Assembly (NCBI GenBank): GCA_027451915.1
Contig: DAIDHU010000470.1
Span: forward strand, 1-8,027
Origin: Thiomonas sp.
GTDB taxonomy: Bacteria > Pseudomonadota > Gammaproteobacteria > Burkholderiales > Burkholderiaceae_C
Length of the DNA: 8,027 nucleotides
Direction of reading: 5' to 3'
The notes beneath the pieces are model-generated. The model saw nothing but the letters and a program-made list of their open reading frames with translations, did no database searches and had not been told where the DNA came from. The position numbers were made by a program, and so were the translations under genes. Positions 1 through 5,855 of this stretch are shown here, piece by piece. Within the stretch, counting starts at the first letter, position 1. Each line of letters begins with the position of its first letter.

Positions 1-276
1 CCGCGAGTCCAGCAGCATGGCCGGCGCGCACACATAGACCCACAGGGAAAGGTACAGGGGCAGGGCCCAGGGCTGGAAGCCGATCCAGCGGTCCACCGCG
101 GTCAGCGGGATGACGGTCACGCGGCCCCAGGGGTGGCGCAGCAGGTGGAAATAGGCGATGAAGAACACCGTCATGATCGCCGTGGTGCCCAGGCTCTTGA
201 GCCAGAAATGCGCCAGCAGACGGCGCCCGATGCGTCGCACCCTGCCCGCGCCGCTGGCGTTCGCGCCGCGGGTCAC
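1..276 (-). CDS. PAP2_3-like membrane protein (Aur1/inositolphosphotransferase-type), N-terminal part, cut by left edge
   Basis: The first 92 codons of a minus-strand gene run to base 1 without a stop. I start it at GTG 276-274, which overlaps the ketosynthase stop as GTGA; a later in-frame GTG (codon 13) and ATG (codon 35) are possible. A basic N-terminus (several Arg, residues 12-19) precedes a hydrophobic helix at about 28-46, then a loop with VDRWIGFQPW (61-70), then a second hydrophobic stretch (70-89, with YLSLW at 75-79). The D-R-x-I-x-F-x-P-W loop followed by a YLSLW helix resembles the start of the PAP2_3 family, which includes Aur1-type inositol phosphorylceramide synthases and lipid phosphatases. 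The catalytic His/Arg motifs of that family lie further C-terminal, outside the window, so activity cannot be judged. Overlap with the ketosynthase and ACP genes suggests it acts on, or transfers a head group to, the lipid they make. The alternative is an ordinary PAP2 phosphatase. Confidence 0.6.
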   Translation of the reverse strand, partial: MTRGANASGAGRVRRIGRRLLAHFWLKSLGTTAIMTVFFIAYFHLLRHPWGRVTVIPLTAVDRWIGFQPWALPLYLSLWVYVCAPAMLLDSR

Positions 277-1598
277 GGCGGGTCCGCGTCCAGCATGCCC
301 GCCGGCGCCTGCCGCGCCACCAGGCTGGCATTGCTGCCCCCGAAGGCGAAGGAATTGGAAATCACGGCGCGGATTCCGGCGGCGTCGCGCGCGGCGCCGC
401 GGATCAGGTCCAGGGCGCCGCAGCGGGGGTCGGGCTCGTCCAGGTTGGCGCTGGGCGGCAGCCGGCCCGTGCGCAGGGCCTGGATGGCCAGGATCAGCTC
501 CACCACGCCGCCGGCTCCGATGAGATGGCCGTGCACCGCCTTGGTGGAACTCACCGCCGGCCCCCGGGAACCGAAGACCTCGGCCACGGCATCCGCCTCC
601 ACCACGTCGCCGATCTCGGTGGCCGTGCCGTGGGCGTTGAGATAGCCGATGTCGTGCGGCGCCAGGCCGGCCTGCGCGAGCGCCTGGCGCATGGCCGCGG
701 CCTGACCGGATACCGAGGGCGCCGTCAGGTGGTGGGCGTCGCTGCTGGCGCCGTAGCCCGCCAGCTCGGCCAGTTCGCGAGCGCCGCGCGCCCCTGCGCG
801 GGCTTCGGATTCCAGCACCAGCGCCGCTCCGGCTTCGCCCAGCACAAAGCCCTTGCGTCTGCGGTCGAAGGGGCGGCAGCTCGATGCGGCATCCCCGGGT
901 TCGGCACGCGCGAGCACGCGCAGGGCGTTCCAGGCGAGCATGGCTCCGGGCGTGAGCATGGCCTCCGCGCCCAGCACCACCGCGGCGTCCAGGTAGCCGT
1001 CGCGGATCGCGCGCAGCGCCTCCCCGGCGGCGATGGCCGAGGAGGCGCAGGCCACGCAGTAGGTGTTGCCCATGCCGCGCAGCCCGTAGCGCATGGAGAC
1101 CAGGCCCTGGGCCGCGTTGGCCATCAGGCGCGGCACCGTCAGGGGGTGCATCACGCTCGCGCGCCGGCGCCCGTCCTCGCCGCCCTGCAGCAGGCCGTGG
1201 TAGCGGGCATACATGGCGTCCAGGGTGCAGGCGCCGCCGAAGCCGATTCCGCAGAACACGCCGAAGCGCGCGGAATCCTCCGGATCGGGGTGGATGCGCG
1301 CTTCGGCCAGGGCCTGCGCCGCGGCCGCCAGCGCCAGCTGGGTGGCCCGGTCCAGCCCGGCGTCGGCCGCATCGAGCAGTTGCGCCGGATCCACCGCCGA
1401 GGGCGCCGCCAGCATGCCCGGCAAGCCGGCCGCCAGGTGCGCCGGTGCTGCGCGAACCGCGCTGCGCCCGGCCAGCGCCGCGGCGAAACTCCGGGCGACG
1501 TCCGGCCCCAGGGGCGAGACCATGCCCATGCCGGTCACCACGACGCGGATCGGCCCGGCGCGCGCGCGGGTCCGCTTGCGTGGCGGCGCGCCGCCCAT
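273..1598 (-). CDS. Beta-ketoacyl-ACP synthase (KAS II/FabF-like)
   Basis: This 441-residue condensing enzyme joins an acyl chain to malonyl-ACP by decarboxylative Claisen condensation. The N-terminal thiolase half opens with VVVTGMGMVSPLG (about 19-31) after a basic tail (PPRKRTRARAG). The catalytic Cys is C184 in VACASS. The second half holds H323 (NAHGTAT), K353 (SSTKAVHGH) and H358 (GHLIGAGG), then the C-terminal NSFAFGGSN (415-423). The full Cys-His-His set plus Lys is present, so it should be active rather than a chain-length-factor homologue. I chose ATG 1598-1596, which shares a base with the ACP stop (TGATG); a TTG lies one codon upstream. It is slightly longer than housekeeping FabF (about 413 residues), owing to the N-terminal tail and small inserts. 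Its position between a dedicated ACP and a PAP2-like membrane protein, with no fabD, fabG or fabH beside it, argues for a specialised lipid or polyketide-like role rather than bulk fatty acid synthesis. Confidence 0.9.
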   Translation of the reverse strand: MGGAPPRKRTRARAGPIRVVVTGMGMVSPLGPDVARSFAAALAGRSAVRAAPAHLAAGLPGMLAAPSAVDPAQLLDAADAGLDRATQLALAAAAQALAEARIHPDPEDSARFGVFCGIGFGGACTLDAMYARYHGLLQGGEDGRRRASVMHPLTVPRLMANAAQGLVSMRYGLRGMGNTYCVACASSAIAAGEALRAIRDGYLDAAVVLGAEAMLTPGAMLAWNALRVLARAEPGDAASSCRPFDRRRKGFVLGEAGAALVLESEARAGARGARELAELAGYGASSDAHHLTAPSVSGQAAAMRQALAQAGLAPHDIGYLNAHGTATEIGDVVEADAVAEVFGSRGPAVSSTKAVHGHLIGAGGVVELILAIQALRTGRLPPSANLDEPDPRCGALDLIRGAARDAAGIRAVISNSFAFGGSNASLVARQAPAGMLDADPP

Positions 1599-1885
1599 CA
1601 ACCGTGGGCCGTCACGCCCAGCGCGTCCGCCCGCGGCAGTTCGCCGCCATTGTGCGCGCGCAACTCGGCCTCGATGGTCGCGACCATTTGGTCGAAACGC
1701 ATGGTCTGGAATTTCATCGGGTCCGACAACTGGAAGCCGAAACGCTCCTCGATCTCGAACAACATCTCCACCAGACCCAGGGAATCCAGCTCGAGCTCGG
1801 CGACCCGCAGGTCGGGGTTGTCGAACTTGGAGGCATCCACGCGTGCGTGCCGGATCAGGTGGTTCCGGATCAAGGACTCCAGCAT
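1598..1885 (-). CDS. Acyl carrier protein (phosphopantetheine-binding)
   Basis: This 95-residue protein would carry acyl intermediates on a 4'-phosphopantetheine arm. The attachment site is S35 in ELDSLGLVEMLFEIEE (31-46), the classic D-S-L helix II motif. Helix I is at about 2-13, and the helix III/IV region runs through FGFQLSD and the MRFDQMVATIEAEL stretch. It is longer than housekeeping AcpP (about 78 residues), with a tail of roughly 18 residues after the last helix (HNGGELPRADALGVTAHG), and has more Arg than typical AcpP. Start ATG 1885-1883 is the only good ATG; I see no clear Shine-Dalgarno in front of it. The stop overlaps the ketosynthase start as TGATG, so the ACP is the first gene of the minus-strand set and probably the ketosynthase's partner. 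It is not next to fab genes, so I read it as a pathway-specific ACP. Confidence 0.92.
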   Translation of the reverse strand: MLESLIRNHLIRHARVDASKFDNPDLRVAELELDSLGLVEMLFEIEERFGFQLSDPMKFQTMRFDQMVATIEAELRAHNGGELPRADALGVTAHG

Positions 1886-1922
1886 GCTGGTCAGGGTTTC
1901 GGTTGAGGGGAGAAGCGCTGAA

Positions 1923-1952
1923 ATGCTAGCAGCCGCGTTTCGGGCTTAGCAA
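1923..1952 (-). promoter_or_regulatory. Possible promoter for the ACP-ketosynthase-PAP2 set
   Basis: On the minus strand TTGCTA (1952-1947) and TAGCAT (1928-1923) are 18 bases apart and each match the sigma-70 boxes at 4 of 6 positions. They sit in the least GC-rich part of the divergent gap and would give a leader of about 30 bases. The match is weak and unsupported by other evidence. Confidence 0.25.
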
Positions 1953-1969
1953 ACCGGGAGCCCCGGGGC
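1942..1969. other. Inverted repeats in the divergent ACP/hglS gap
   Basis: GGGCT (1942-1946) pairs with AGCCC (1959-1963) across a 12-base spacer, and the second arm runs into the perfect palindrome GCCCCGGGGC (1960-1969). The gap (1886-2044) separates two divergent units, so these dyads could be a regulator site, but in DNA this rich in GC short palindromes arise easily by chance. Confidence 0.25.
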
Positions 1970-1991
1970 CCCGGCCTGGCGCCCGCGGGGG

Positions 1992-1997
1992 CACAAT
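1992..1997 (+). promoter_or_regulatory. Possible -10 box upstream of hglS
   Basis: CACAAT lies 47 bases before the hglS start and matches TATAAT at 4 of 6 positions; the surrounding gCACAATgcg resembles many high-GC proteobacterial -10 elements. No convincing -35 box lies 16-18 bases upstream, so an activator would be needed if this is the promoter. Confidence 0.25.
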
Positions 1998-2044
1998 GCG
2001 CACTCGGTTCCCCCGGCAGCCAGCCCGCAAGCATCCACCCTCCC

Positions 2045-3454
2045 ATGACTTCCGTTCCTGCGCCTCGAGCCGCGGCCGCGGCCGGCGATTTCGTCTCCCC
2101 CGACTCCATGCGCGAGAGCTTCGCGCGCGCCATGTCGGCCATGTACCGCGAGGAGGTGCCCCAATACGGCACCCTGCTGGACATCGTGGCGCAGGTGAAC
2201 GAGCGGATCCTGCGGGCCGCCGAGGGTGCGTCGGCGATGCCGCGGGCCGAGCGCGCGCGCCTGGGCGTGGAGCGCCATGGAGCCAGCCGCGTGGGCAGCG
2301 CGCGCGAACTCGGCCTGCTGCGCCGCATGTTCGCCATCCTGGGCATGCGCCCCGTCGGGTACTACGACCTCAGCGTGGCCGGGGTTCCCGTGCATTCGAC
2401 GGCCTTTCGCCCCACCCGGCCCGATGCGCTGGCGCGCAACCCCTTTCGCCTGTTCACCTCGCTGCTGCGCCTGGAGTTGATCCAGGATCCGGCGCTGCGT
2501 GCGCTGGCCTCCCGGCACCTCGAGGCGCGAGAGATTTTCAGCCCCGAGGCCCTTCGCCTGACCGAGGAATTCGAGGCCCGCGGAGGCTTCCATTCCGCCC
2601 AGGCCGAGGCCTTCGTGCGGGAGCTGGTGCGGACCTTCCGATGGCATGCCCGGGCCACCGTGCCGGCGCATACCTACAAGCGCCTGCACGAGGCGCATCG
2701 CCTGGTCGCCGACGTGGTGTGTTTCCCGGGGCCGCATATCAACCACCTGACGCCGCGCACCCTGGACATCGACGCCGTGCAGCAGGAGATGCCCCGGCGT
2801 GGCATCGCGGCCAAGGATGTCATCGAAGGTCCGCCACGCCGCAAGGTGCCGATCCTGCTGCGCCAGACCAGTTTCAAGGCATTGGCCGAGCCGGTCCGCT
2901 TCGACGAGGACGGCGCTCCCATGGGCGCGCACACCGCGCGCTTCGGGGAAGTCGAGCAGCGCGGCATCGCGCTGACTCCGAAGGGGCGGGCGCTGTACGA
3001 CGAACTGCTGGGCCGGGCCGGCGGGGGCGGCGCGCCCTCCGACCCGCGCGCCTACGAGGCGCGGCTCCAGCAGGTGTTCCAGGCCTTTCCCGACGATCTC
3101 GAGACCATCCGCCGGCAGGGGCTGGGCTATTTCGAATACTCCAGGCTTTCCGAGGAGAAGCCGGCGGGCTCGGCCGCCGCCGACCTGGACGCCCTGGTGG
3201 CCGCCGGGGTCGTGCAGGCCCGGCCCATCGTCTACGAAGACTTCCTGCCCGTCAGCGCGGCCGGCATCTTCCAGTCCAACCTGGGCGACGCCGCCCGCCA
3301 GGCCTATGCCGCCGCCGACGCCCGCGCCGCGTTCGAACGAGCGCTGGGATGCCCGGTGCTGGACGAATTCGCCTTGTACGAATCGCAGCAGGCAGCATCC
3401 ATCCAGCGCTGCCTGGGAAGGCCTGGCGAGCCCTTCGCCGAACGACGCGAGTGA
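2045..3454 (+). CDS. hglS: 2-oxoadipate dioxygenase/decarboxylase (HglS/YdcJ, DUF1338 family)
   Basis: A 469-residue protein of the family that converts 2-oxoadipate plus O2 to 2-hydroxyglutarate and CO2 with Fe(II), the late step of D-lysine/2-aminoadipate breakdown in Pseudomonas putida. The family hallmarks are all present: ERHGASRVG (H78, R82), INHLTPRTLDID (H234) and ARFGEVEQRG (E302). From memory the P. putida ligands are His70, His226 and Glu294 with substrate-binding Arg74; all four appear here shifted by exactly 8, which supports the chosen ATG and intact catalysis. FVSPDS (16-21) and YREEVPQYGTLLDIV (34-48) are also typical, and length matches the family. The C-terminal region keeps YEDFLPVSAAGIFQSNLG (397-414). 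No clear Shine-Dalgarno precedes the ATG. Two bases separate it from the hydrolase gene downstream. It is soluble and cytoplasmic. The substrate is inferred from the family; other 2-oxo acids are possible. Confidence 0.9.
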   Translation: MTSVPAPRAAAAAGDFVSPDSMRESFARAMSAMYREEVPQYGTLLDIVAQVNERILRAAEGASAMPRAERARLGVERHGASRVGSARELGLLRRMFAILGMRPVGYYDLSVAGVPVHSTAFRPTRPDALARNPFRLFTSLLRLELIQDPALRALASRHLEAREIFSPEALRLTEEFEARGGFHSAQAEAFVRELVRTFRWHARATVPAHTYKRLHEAHRLVADVVCFPGPHINHLTPRTLDIDAVQQEMPRRGIAAKDVIEGPPRRKVPILLRQTSFKALAEPVRFDEDGAPMGAHTARFGEVEQRGIALTPKGRALYDELLGRAGGGGAPSDPRAYEARLQQVFQAFPDDLETIRRQGLGYFEYSRLSEEKPAGSAAADLDALVAAGVVQARPIVYEDFLPVSAAGIFQSNLGDAARQAYAAADARAAFERALGCPVLDEFALYESQQAASIQRCLGRPGEPFAERRE

Positions 3455-3456
3455 GC

Positions 3457-4026
3457 ATGCCCCTGGATCTACCCATGCCCGACAGCTTCCACCCCGCCAC
3501 CGTACTGACCCTTCCCGGCATCCAGGGCTCCGGCCCCGGGCACTGGCAAAGTCTCTGGGAGCGCGGGTACCCCGGAGTGCGGCGCGTGCAGCAGCGCGAC
3601 TGGGATGCTCCGCTGCTGCGGGACTGGCTGCAGGCGCTGGAAGCCGCCGTGGCCGACGCCGAGGCACCCGTACTGCTGGCCGCCCACAGCCTGGGCTGCC
3701 TGCTCACGGCGCATTGGGCCGCGCGCACCCGCCTGAGGGTGCGCGGCGCGCTGCTGGTGGCGCCGCCCGACCCCGCGGGGCCGGCCTTCCCGGAGGCCGC
3801 TGCCAGTTTCCGAGCGGTGCCGCGGCAGGCCCTGCCCTTCGCCAGCGTGCTCGTGGCCAGTCGGGACGATCCCTACGGCAGCATCGACTACGCGCGGCGC
3901 CAGGCGGGCATCTGGGGCAGCGAGTTGGTCGACCTGGGCGCGCGCGGCCACATCAATGCCGAAAGCGGCCTGGGGGATTGGCCCGAGGGTCGAGCGCGCC
4001 TGCTTTCCCTGCTCGCCGCTGGCTGA
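3457..4026 (+). CDS. RBBP9/YdeN-family alpha/beta serine hydrolase
   Basis: A 189-residue single-domain hydrolase. The N-terminal strand and oxyanion region read TVLTLPGIQGSGPGHWQSLW (15-34), a signature of the RBBP9/YdeN (Ser_hydrolase) family. The nucleophile is S78 in AAHSLG, with Ala in place of the first Gly of the usual G-x-S-x-G. The acid is most likely D138 in ASRDDPYGS, and H165 lies in GARGHINAES followed by GLGDWPEG, so the triad is complete. The natural substrate is unknown for most bacterial members; ester or small-molecule hydrolysis is the safe call. ATG 3457 lies 2 bases after the hglS stop; an in-frame GTG at 3451 would overlap that stop as GTGA, and ATG 3475 is a shorter option. 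Either way the gene looks co-transcribed with hglS. No signal peptide, so cytoplasmic. Confidence 0.87.
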   Translation: MPLDLPMPDSFHPATVLTLPGIQGSGPGHWQSLWERGYPGVRRVQQRDWDAPLLRDWLQALEAAVADAEAPVLLAAHSLGCLLTAHWAARTRLRVRGALLVAPPDPAGPAFPEAAASFRAVPRQALPFASVLVASRDDPYGSIDYARRQAGIWGSELVDLGARGHINAESGLGDWPEGRARLLSLLAAG

Positions 4027-4034
4027 ACGCGGCG

Positions 4035-4065
4035 GGGCCCGGCCTCACCCCGCCTGCCGGGGCCC
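4035..4065. terminator. Possible GC-rich hairpin between convergent genes
   Basis: Just after the hydrolase stop, GGGCCCGGC (4035-4043) can pair with GCCGGGGCCC (4056-4065) with one bulged G and a 12-base loop. No T tract follows on either strand. It lies in a convergent gap where a bidirectional terminator would be useful, but is GC-rich enough to be coincidence. Confidence 0.35.
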
Positions 4066-4106
4066 GGGGCGCGTCCGCGCTTGAACCTGCGAGCCGGCCC
4101 GCGCCC

Positions 4107-4154
4107 CGAGCCGCGATTCGAGCCGCGATCCGATCTGCAATTCGAGCTGGGCGG
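4107..4154. repeat. Degenerate 12-base tandem repeat
   Basis: CGAGCCGCGATT (4107-4118) is followed directly by CGAGCCGCGATC (4119-4130), an 11 of 12 match, then by two weaker copies (CGATCTGCAATT 4131-4142, 8 of 12; CGAGCTGGGCGG 4143-4154, about 7 of 12). It fills the convergent gap next to the cyclodeaminase stop. No function can be assigned. Confidence 0.5.
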
Positions 4155-4163
4155 ACATGGCGC

Positions 4164-5213
4164 TCAGGCCGCGCGGCGGCCGCTGCCCTGCCCGCGCCCG
4201 CCCAGCGCGTGGCGGAACAGGTCCTTCGGATGTTCCGCGGGGGGCACGAGTTCGATGTCCTGGCCGATCTGGTGGCGCACGGCACGTTCCAGCAGTACGT
4301 GCAGGGTGGTGAAGTCCTCGAGCGCGAATCCCACCGAATCGAACACCGTGACCTGCGAGCCATGCTCGCGCCCGGCCAGCTCGCCGCGCAGCACACGCCA
4401 CAGCTCGATCACCGGGAAGTCGGCCGGCAGCTGCTGGATCTCGCCCTCCACGCGGGTCTGCGGCTCGAACTCGACGAACACGCGGCTGTCCCGGAGCACC
4501 TGCGGGTGCAGCTCGGTCTTGCCCGGGCAGTCGCCGCCCACGGCGTTGATGTGCATGCCGGGTTCGATCATGGCCGGCGTGAGGATGGTGGCCCGCGCCT
4601 TGTCGGCGGTGATCGTGGTGACGATGTCGCAGCCTCGAAGGGCCTCGGCCGCGCTGGCGGCACGCAGCACCCGAAGCCCCGGCCAGCCGGCCAGATTGCG
4701 CGCGAGCTTGTCGCTGGCCCCCGCGTCGAGGTCGAACACGACGATTTCCTCGATGCCCAGGTGAGCGTGGAAAGCCAGTGCCTGGAACTCCGATTGCGCG
4801 CCATTGCCGATCAGGGCCATGCGCCGCGCGCCCGGGCGGGCCAGCGCGCGCGCGGCCATCAGCGAGGTCGCGGCCGTGCGCAGGGCGGTGGCCAGGGTCA
4901 GCTCGGACAGCAGCACCGGGTAGCCGGTGTCGGTGTCGGCCAGCGCGCCGAAGGCCATCACCGTGGGCAGTGCGCGCGCGGTGTTGGCGGGATGGCCGTT
5001 GACGTACTTGAAGGCAAAGCGCCGCGCGTCGGCCACCGGCATGAGCTCGATGACTCCCAGCCTGGAGTGGCTGGCCACGCGCGCCGACTTGTCGAACTCC
5101 GGCCAGCGCAGGAAATCGTCGTGGAGGGCATCGGCGAGTTCGCCGAGCAAGTGCGCCGCGCCAACCAAACGGACCAGGCGCGACATCGAGGGAAAGTCGA
5201 TGAAGCGTGTCAT
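4164..5213 (-). CDS. ocd: Ornithine cyclodeaminase (L-ornithine to L-proline + NH3)
   Basis: This 349-residue enzyme of the OCD/mu-crystallin family converts L-ornithine to L-proline using tightly bound NAD+. Numbered from ATG 5213, the residues I remember from the Pseudomonas putida enzyme fall at the same positions: R45, E56, K69 (FKYVNGHP), R112 and the catalytic D228 (NAVGGDCPGKTELH). The dinucleotide-binding motif is GNGAQSEFQ (136-144). Length equals the pseudomonad form, which is longer at the C-terminus than other family members. The start was chosen for an AGGAG seven bases upstream (on the minus strand) and for the family-typical MTRFIDFPSM beginning; an upstream frame continues to 5309 but covers the regulatory region. 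The gene is divergent from an Lrp/AsnC regulator that probably controls it. A lysine cyclodeaminase role is possible but less likely given the exact residue match. The last residues are Gly/Arg-rich. Confidence 0.93.
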   Translation of the reverse strand: MTRFIDFPSMSRLVRLVGAAHLLGELADALHDDFLRWPEFDKSARVASHSRLGVIELMPVADARRFAFKYVNGHPANTARALPTVMAFGALADTDTGYPVLLSELTLATALRTAATSLMAARALARPGARRMALIGNGAQSEFQALAFHAHLGIEEIVVFDLDAGASDKLARNLAGWPGLRVLRAASAAEALRGCDIVTTITADKARATILTPAMIEPGMHINAVGGDCPGKTELHPQVLRDSRVFVEFEPQTRVEGEIQQLPADFPVIELWRVLRGELAGREHGSQVTVFDSVGFALEDFTTLHVLLERAVRHQIGQDIELVPPAEHPKDLFRHALGGRGQGSGRRAA

Positions 5214-5290
5214 GCCGAGGCTCCTGCAGGAAAAGACGCGCCGCCGCGCCTCGAGCGCCGGCGGCAAGGTGTCCATTCTTCGCCCGGAGC

Positions 5291-5336
5291 CTGCCAGTTT
5301 GAAGCCCACAATCTGCCAAGTTTTGTGGGTGAACTT
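5291..5336. promoter_or_regulatory. Candidate Lrp/AsnC operator region between ocd and the regulator gene
   Basis: In an unusually A/T-rich island, CCCACAA (5305-5311) and TTGTGGG (5323-5329) form a perfect 7-base dyad with an 11-base spacer. AAGTT (5318-5322) and AACTT (5332-5336) form a second, overlapping dyad. CTGCCAGTTT (5291-5300) recurs as CTGCCAAGTTTT (5313-5324), 22 bases on, about two helical turns. Lrp-family proteins bind as multimers at phased sites, often in the gap next to their own divergent gene, so this is the likely site. The exact boundaries are not known. Confidence 0.5.
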
Positions 5337-5341
5337 ACACT
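5313..5341 (+). promoter_or_regulatory. Possible sigma-70 promoter of the Lrp/AsnC gene
   Basis: CTGCCA (5313-5318) and TACACT (5336-5341) are separated by 17 bases and each match consensus at 4 of 6 positions, giving a leader of roughly 27 bases. The boxes overlap the dyads, as expected for an autoregulated gene. On the opposite strand TTGGCA (5319-5314) could be the -35 for ocd, but no good -10 follows it. Confidence 0.35.
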
Positions 5342-5374
5342 TTGCCGAGGCAGCTAGTACACATTGACTGATCC

Positions 5375-5797
5375 ATGGACGACCTCGATGCCGAGCTCAT
5401 CGCCCTGCTGCGCGACAATGCGCGCCTTCCCGTGGCCGGGCTGGCCAAGAAGTTGCGCGTGGCGCGGGCCACCGTGCAGAACCGCATCGCGCGCCTGGAA
5501 CGCGACGGCGTGATCGTCGGCTACACGCTGCGACTCAAACCCCGGGCGGAGGCCCATCGCATACGCGCCATCATGGGCATCGAGGTGGACGGCAACCACG
5601 CGCAGGAGGTCTTGCGCCTGCTGCGTGGCAACCCGGCGGTCAGCGCGCTGCACACCACCAACGGGCGCTGGGACCTGATGGCCGAGCTGCGCGCGGACAA
5701 CCTGGAGAGCTTCGACCGCGTGCTCGGTGCCATTCGCATGATCGAGGGCATCGCCAACACCGAGACCAGCATCCTGCTGACCACCCACAAGCTGTAG
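5375..5797 (+). CDS. Lrp/AsnC family transcriptional regulator
   Basis: A 140-residue regulator with the two usual parts. The N-terminal helix-turn-helix spans about 1-50 (LDAELIALLRDNAR, then LAKKLRVARATVQNRIARLE at 23-42, then DGVIVGYTL). The RAM/ligand-sensing domain spans about 63-137, with the conserved G97-x-W-D100 turn (TTNGRWDLMAEL) and a closing strand ending in LLTTHKL. It is a little shorter than Lrp itself (about 164) because the N-terminus starts almost at the first helix; ATG 5375 is the only reasonable start, and its Shine-Dalgarno is poor. Lrp-type proteins bind an amino acid and form dimers to octamers. Divergence from ornithine cyclodeaminase suggests it senses ornithine, arginine or proline and controls that gene; ligand identity is inference. 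Confidence 0.92.
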   Translation: MDDLDAELIALLRDNARLPVAGLAKKLRVARATVQNRIARLERDGVIVGYTLRLKPRAEAHRIRAIMGIEVDGNHAQEVLRLLRGNPAVSALHTTNGRWDLMAELRADNLESFDRVLGAIRMIEGIANTETSILLTTHKL

Positions 5798-5806
5798 GGG
5801 CTTGGT

Positions 5807-5824
5807 CAGGCCCGCCGGGGCCTG
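5807..5824 (+). terminator. Hairpin after the Lrp/AsnC gene
   Basis: CAGGCCC (5807-5813) pairs perfectly with GGGCCTG (5818-5824) around a GCCG loop, 10 bases after the regulator's stop codon and before the convergent cupin gene. There is no T tract, but a compact 7-base-pair stem in this spot is a reasonable terminator in a high-GC genome. Confidence 0.5.
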
Positions 5825-5832
5825 CCGCAAAG

Positions 5833-5855
5833 GGGGCCGCGCGCGCTCCGGCCCC
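5833..5855 (-). terminator. Second hairpin, just after the cupin stop
   Basis: Read on the minus strand, this stem begins at the base next to the cupin stop: GGGGCC (5833-5838) pairs with GGCCCC (5850-5855) with an 11-base loop. With the stem at 5807-5824 it gives one hairpin for each of the two convergent genes. No T tract follows. Confidence 0.4.

Noticed and set aside
525..1949. 474-codon plus-strand open frame opposite the ketosynthase and ACP
   Set aside because: Low-complexity Arg/Gly/His/Ala/Gln composition typical of the antisense frame in GC-rich DNA; the minus strand encodes clear family motifs.
1996..3456. Upstream in-frame extension of the hydrolase gene
   Set aside because: This part is hglS in another frame; the hydrolase homology begins only near 3457.
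1946..3667. 573-codon minus-strand open frame opposite hglS
   Set aside because: Antisense shadow of a gene with intact HglS motifs; no recognisable domain.
5214..5309. 32-codon N-terminal extension of ornithine cyclodeaminase
   Set aside because: Contains part of the regulatory island, has no ribosome binding site, and breaks the exact residue numbering match to the P. putida enzyme.
3306..5357. 683-codon plus-strand open frame over hydrolase and ocd
   Set aside because: Stop-poor frame in GC-rich DNA; covers two well-recognised genes in other frames and has no domain of its own.
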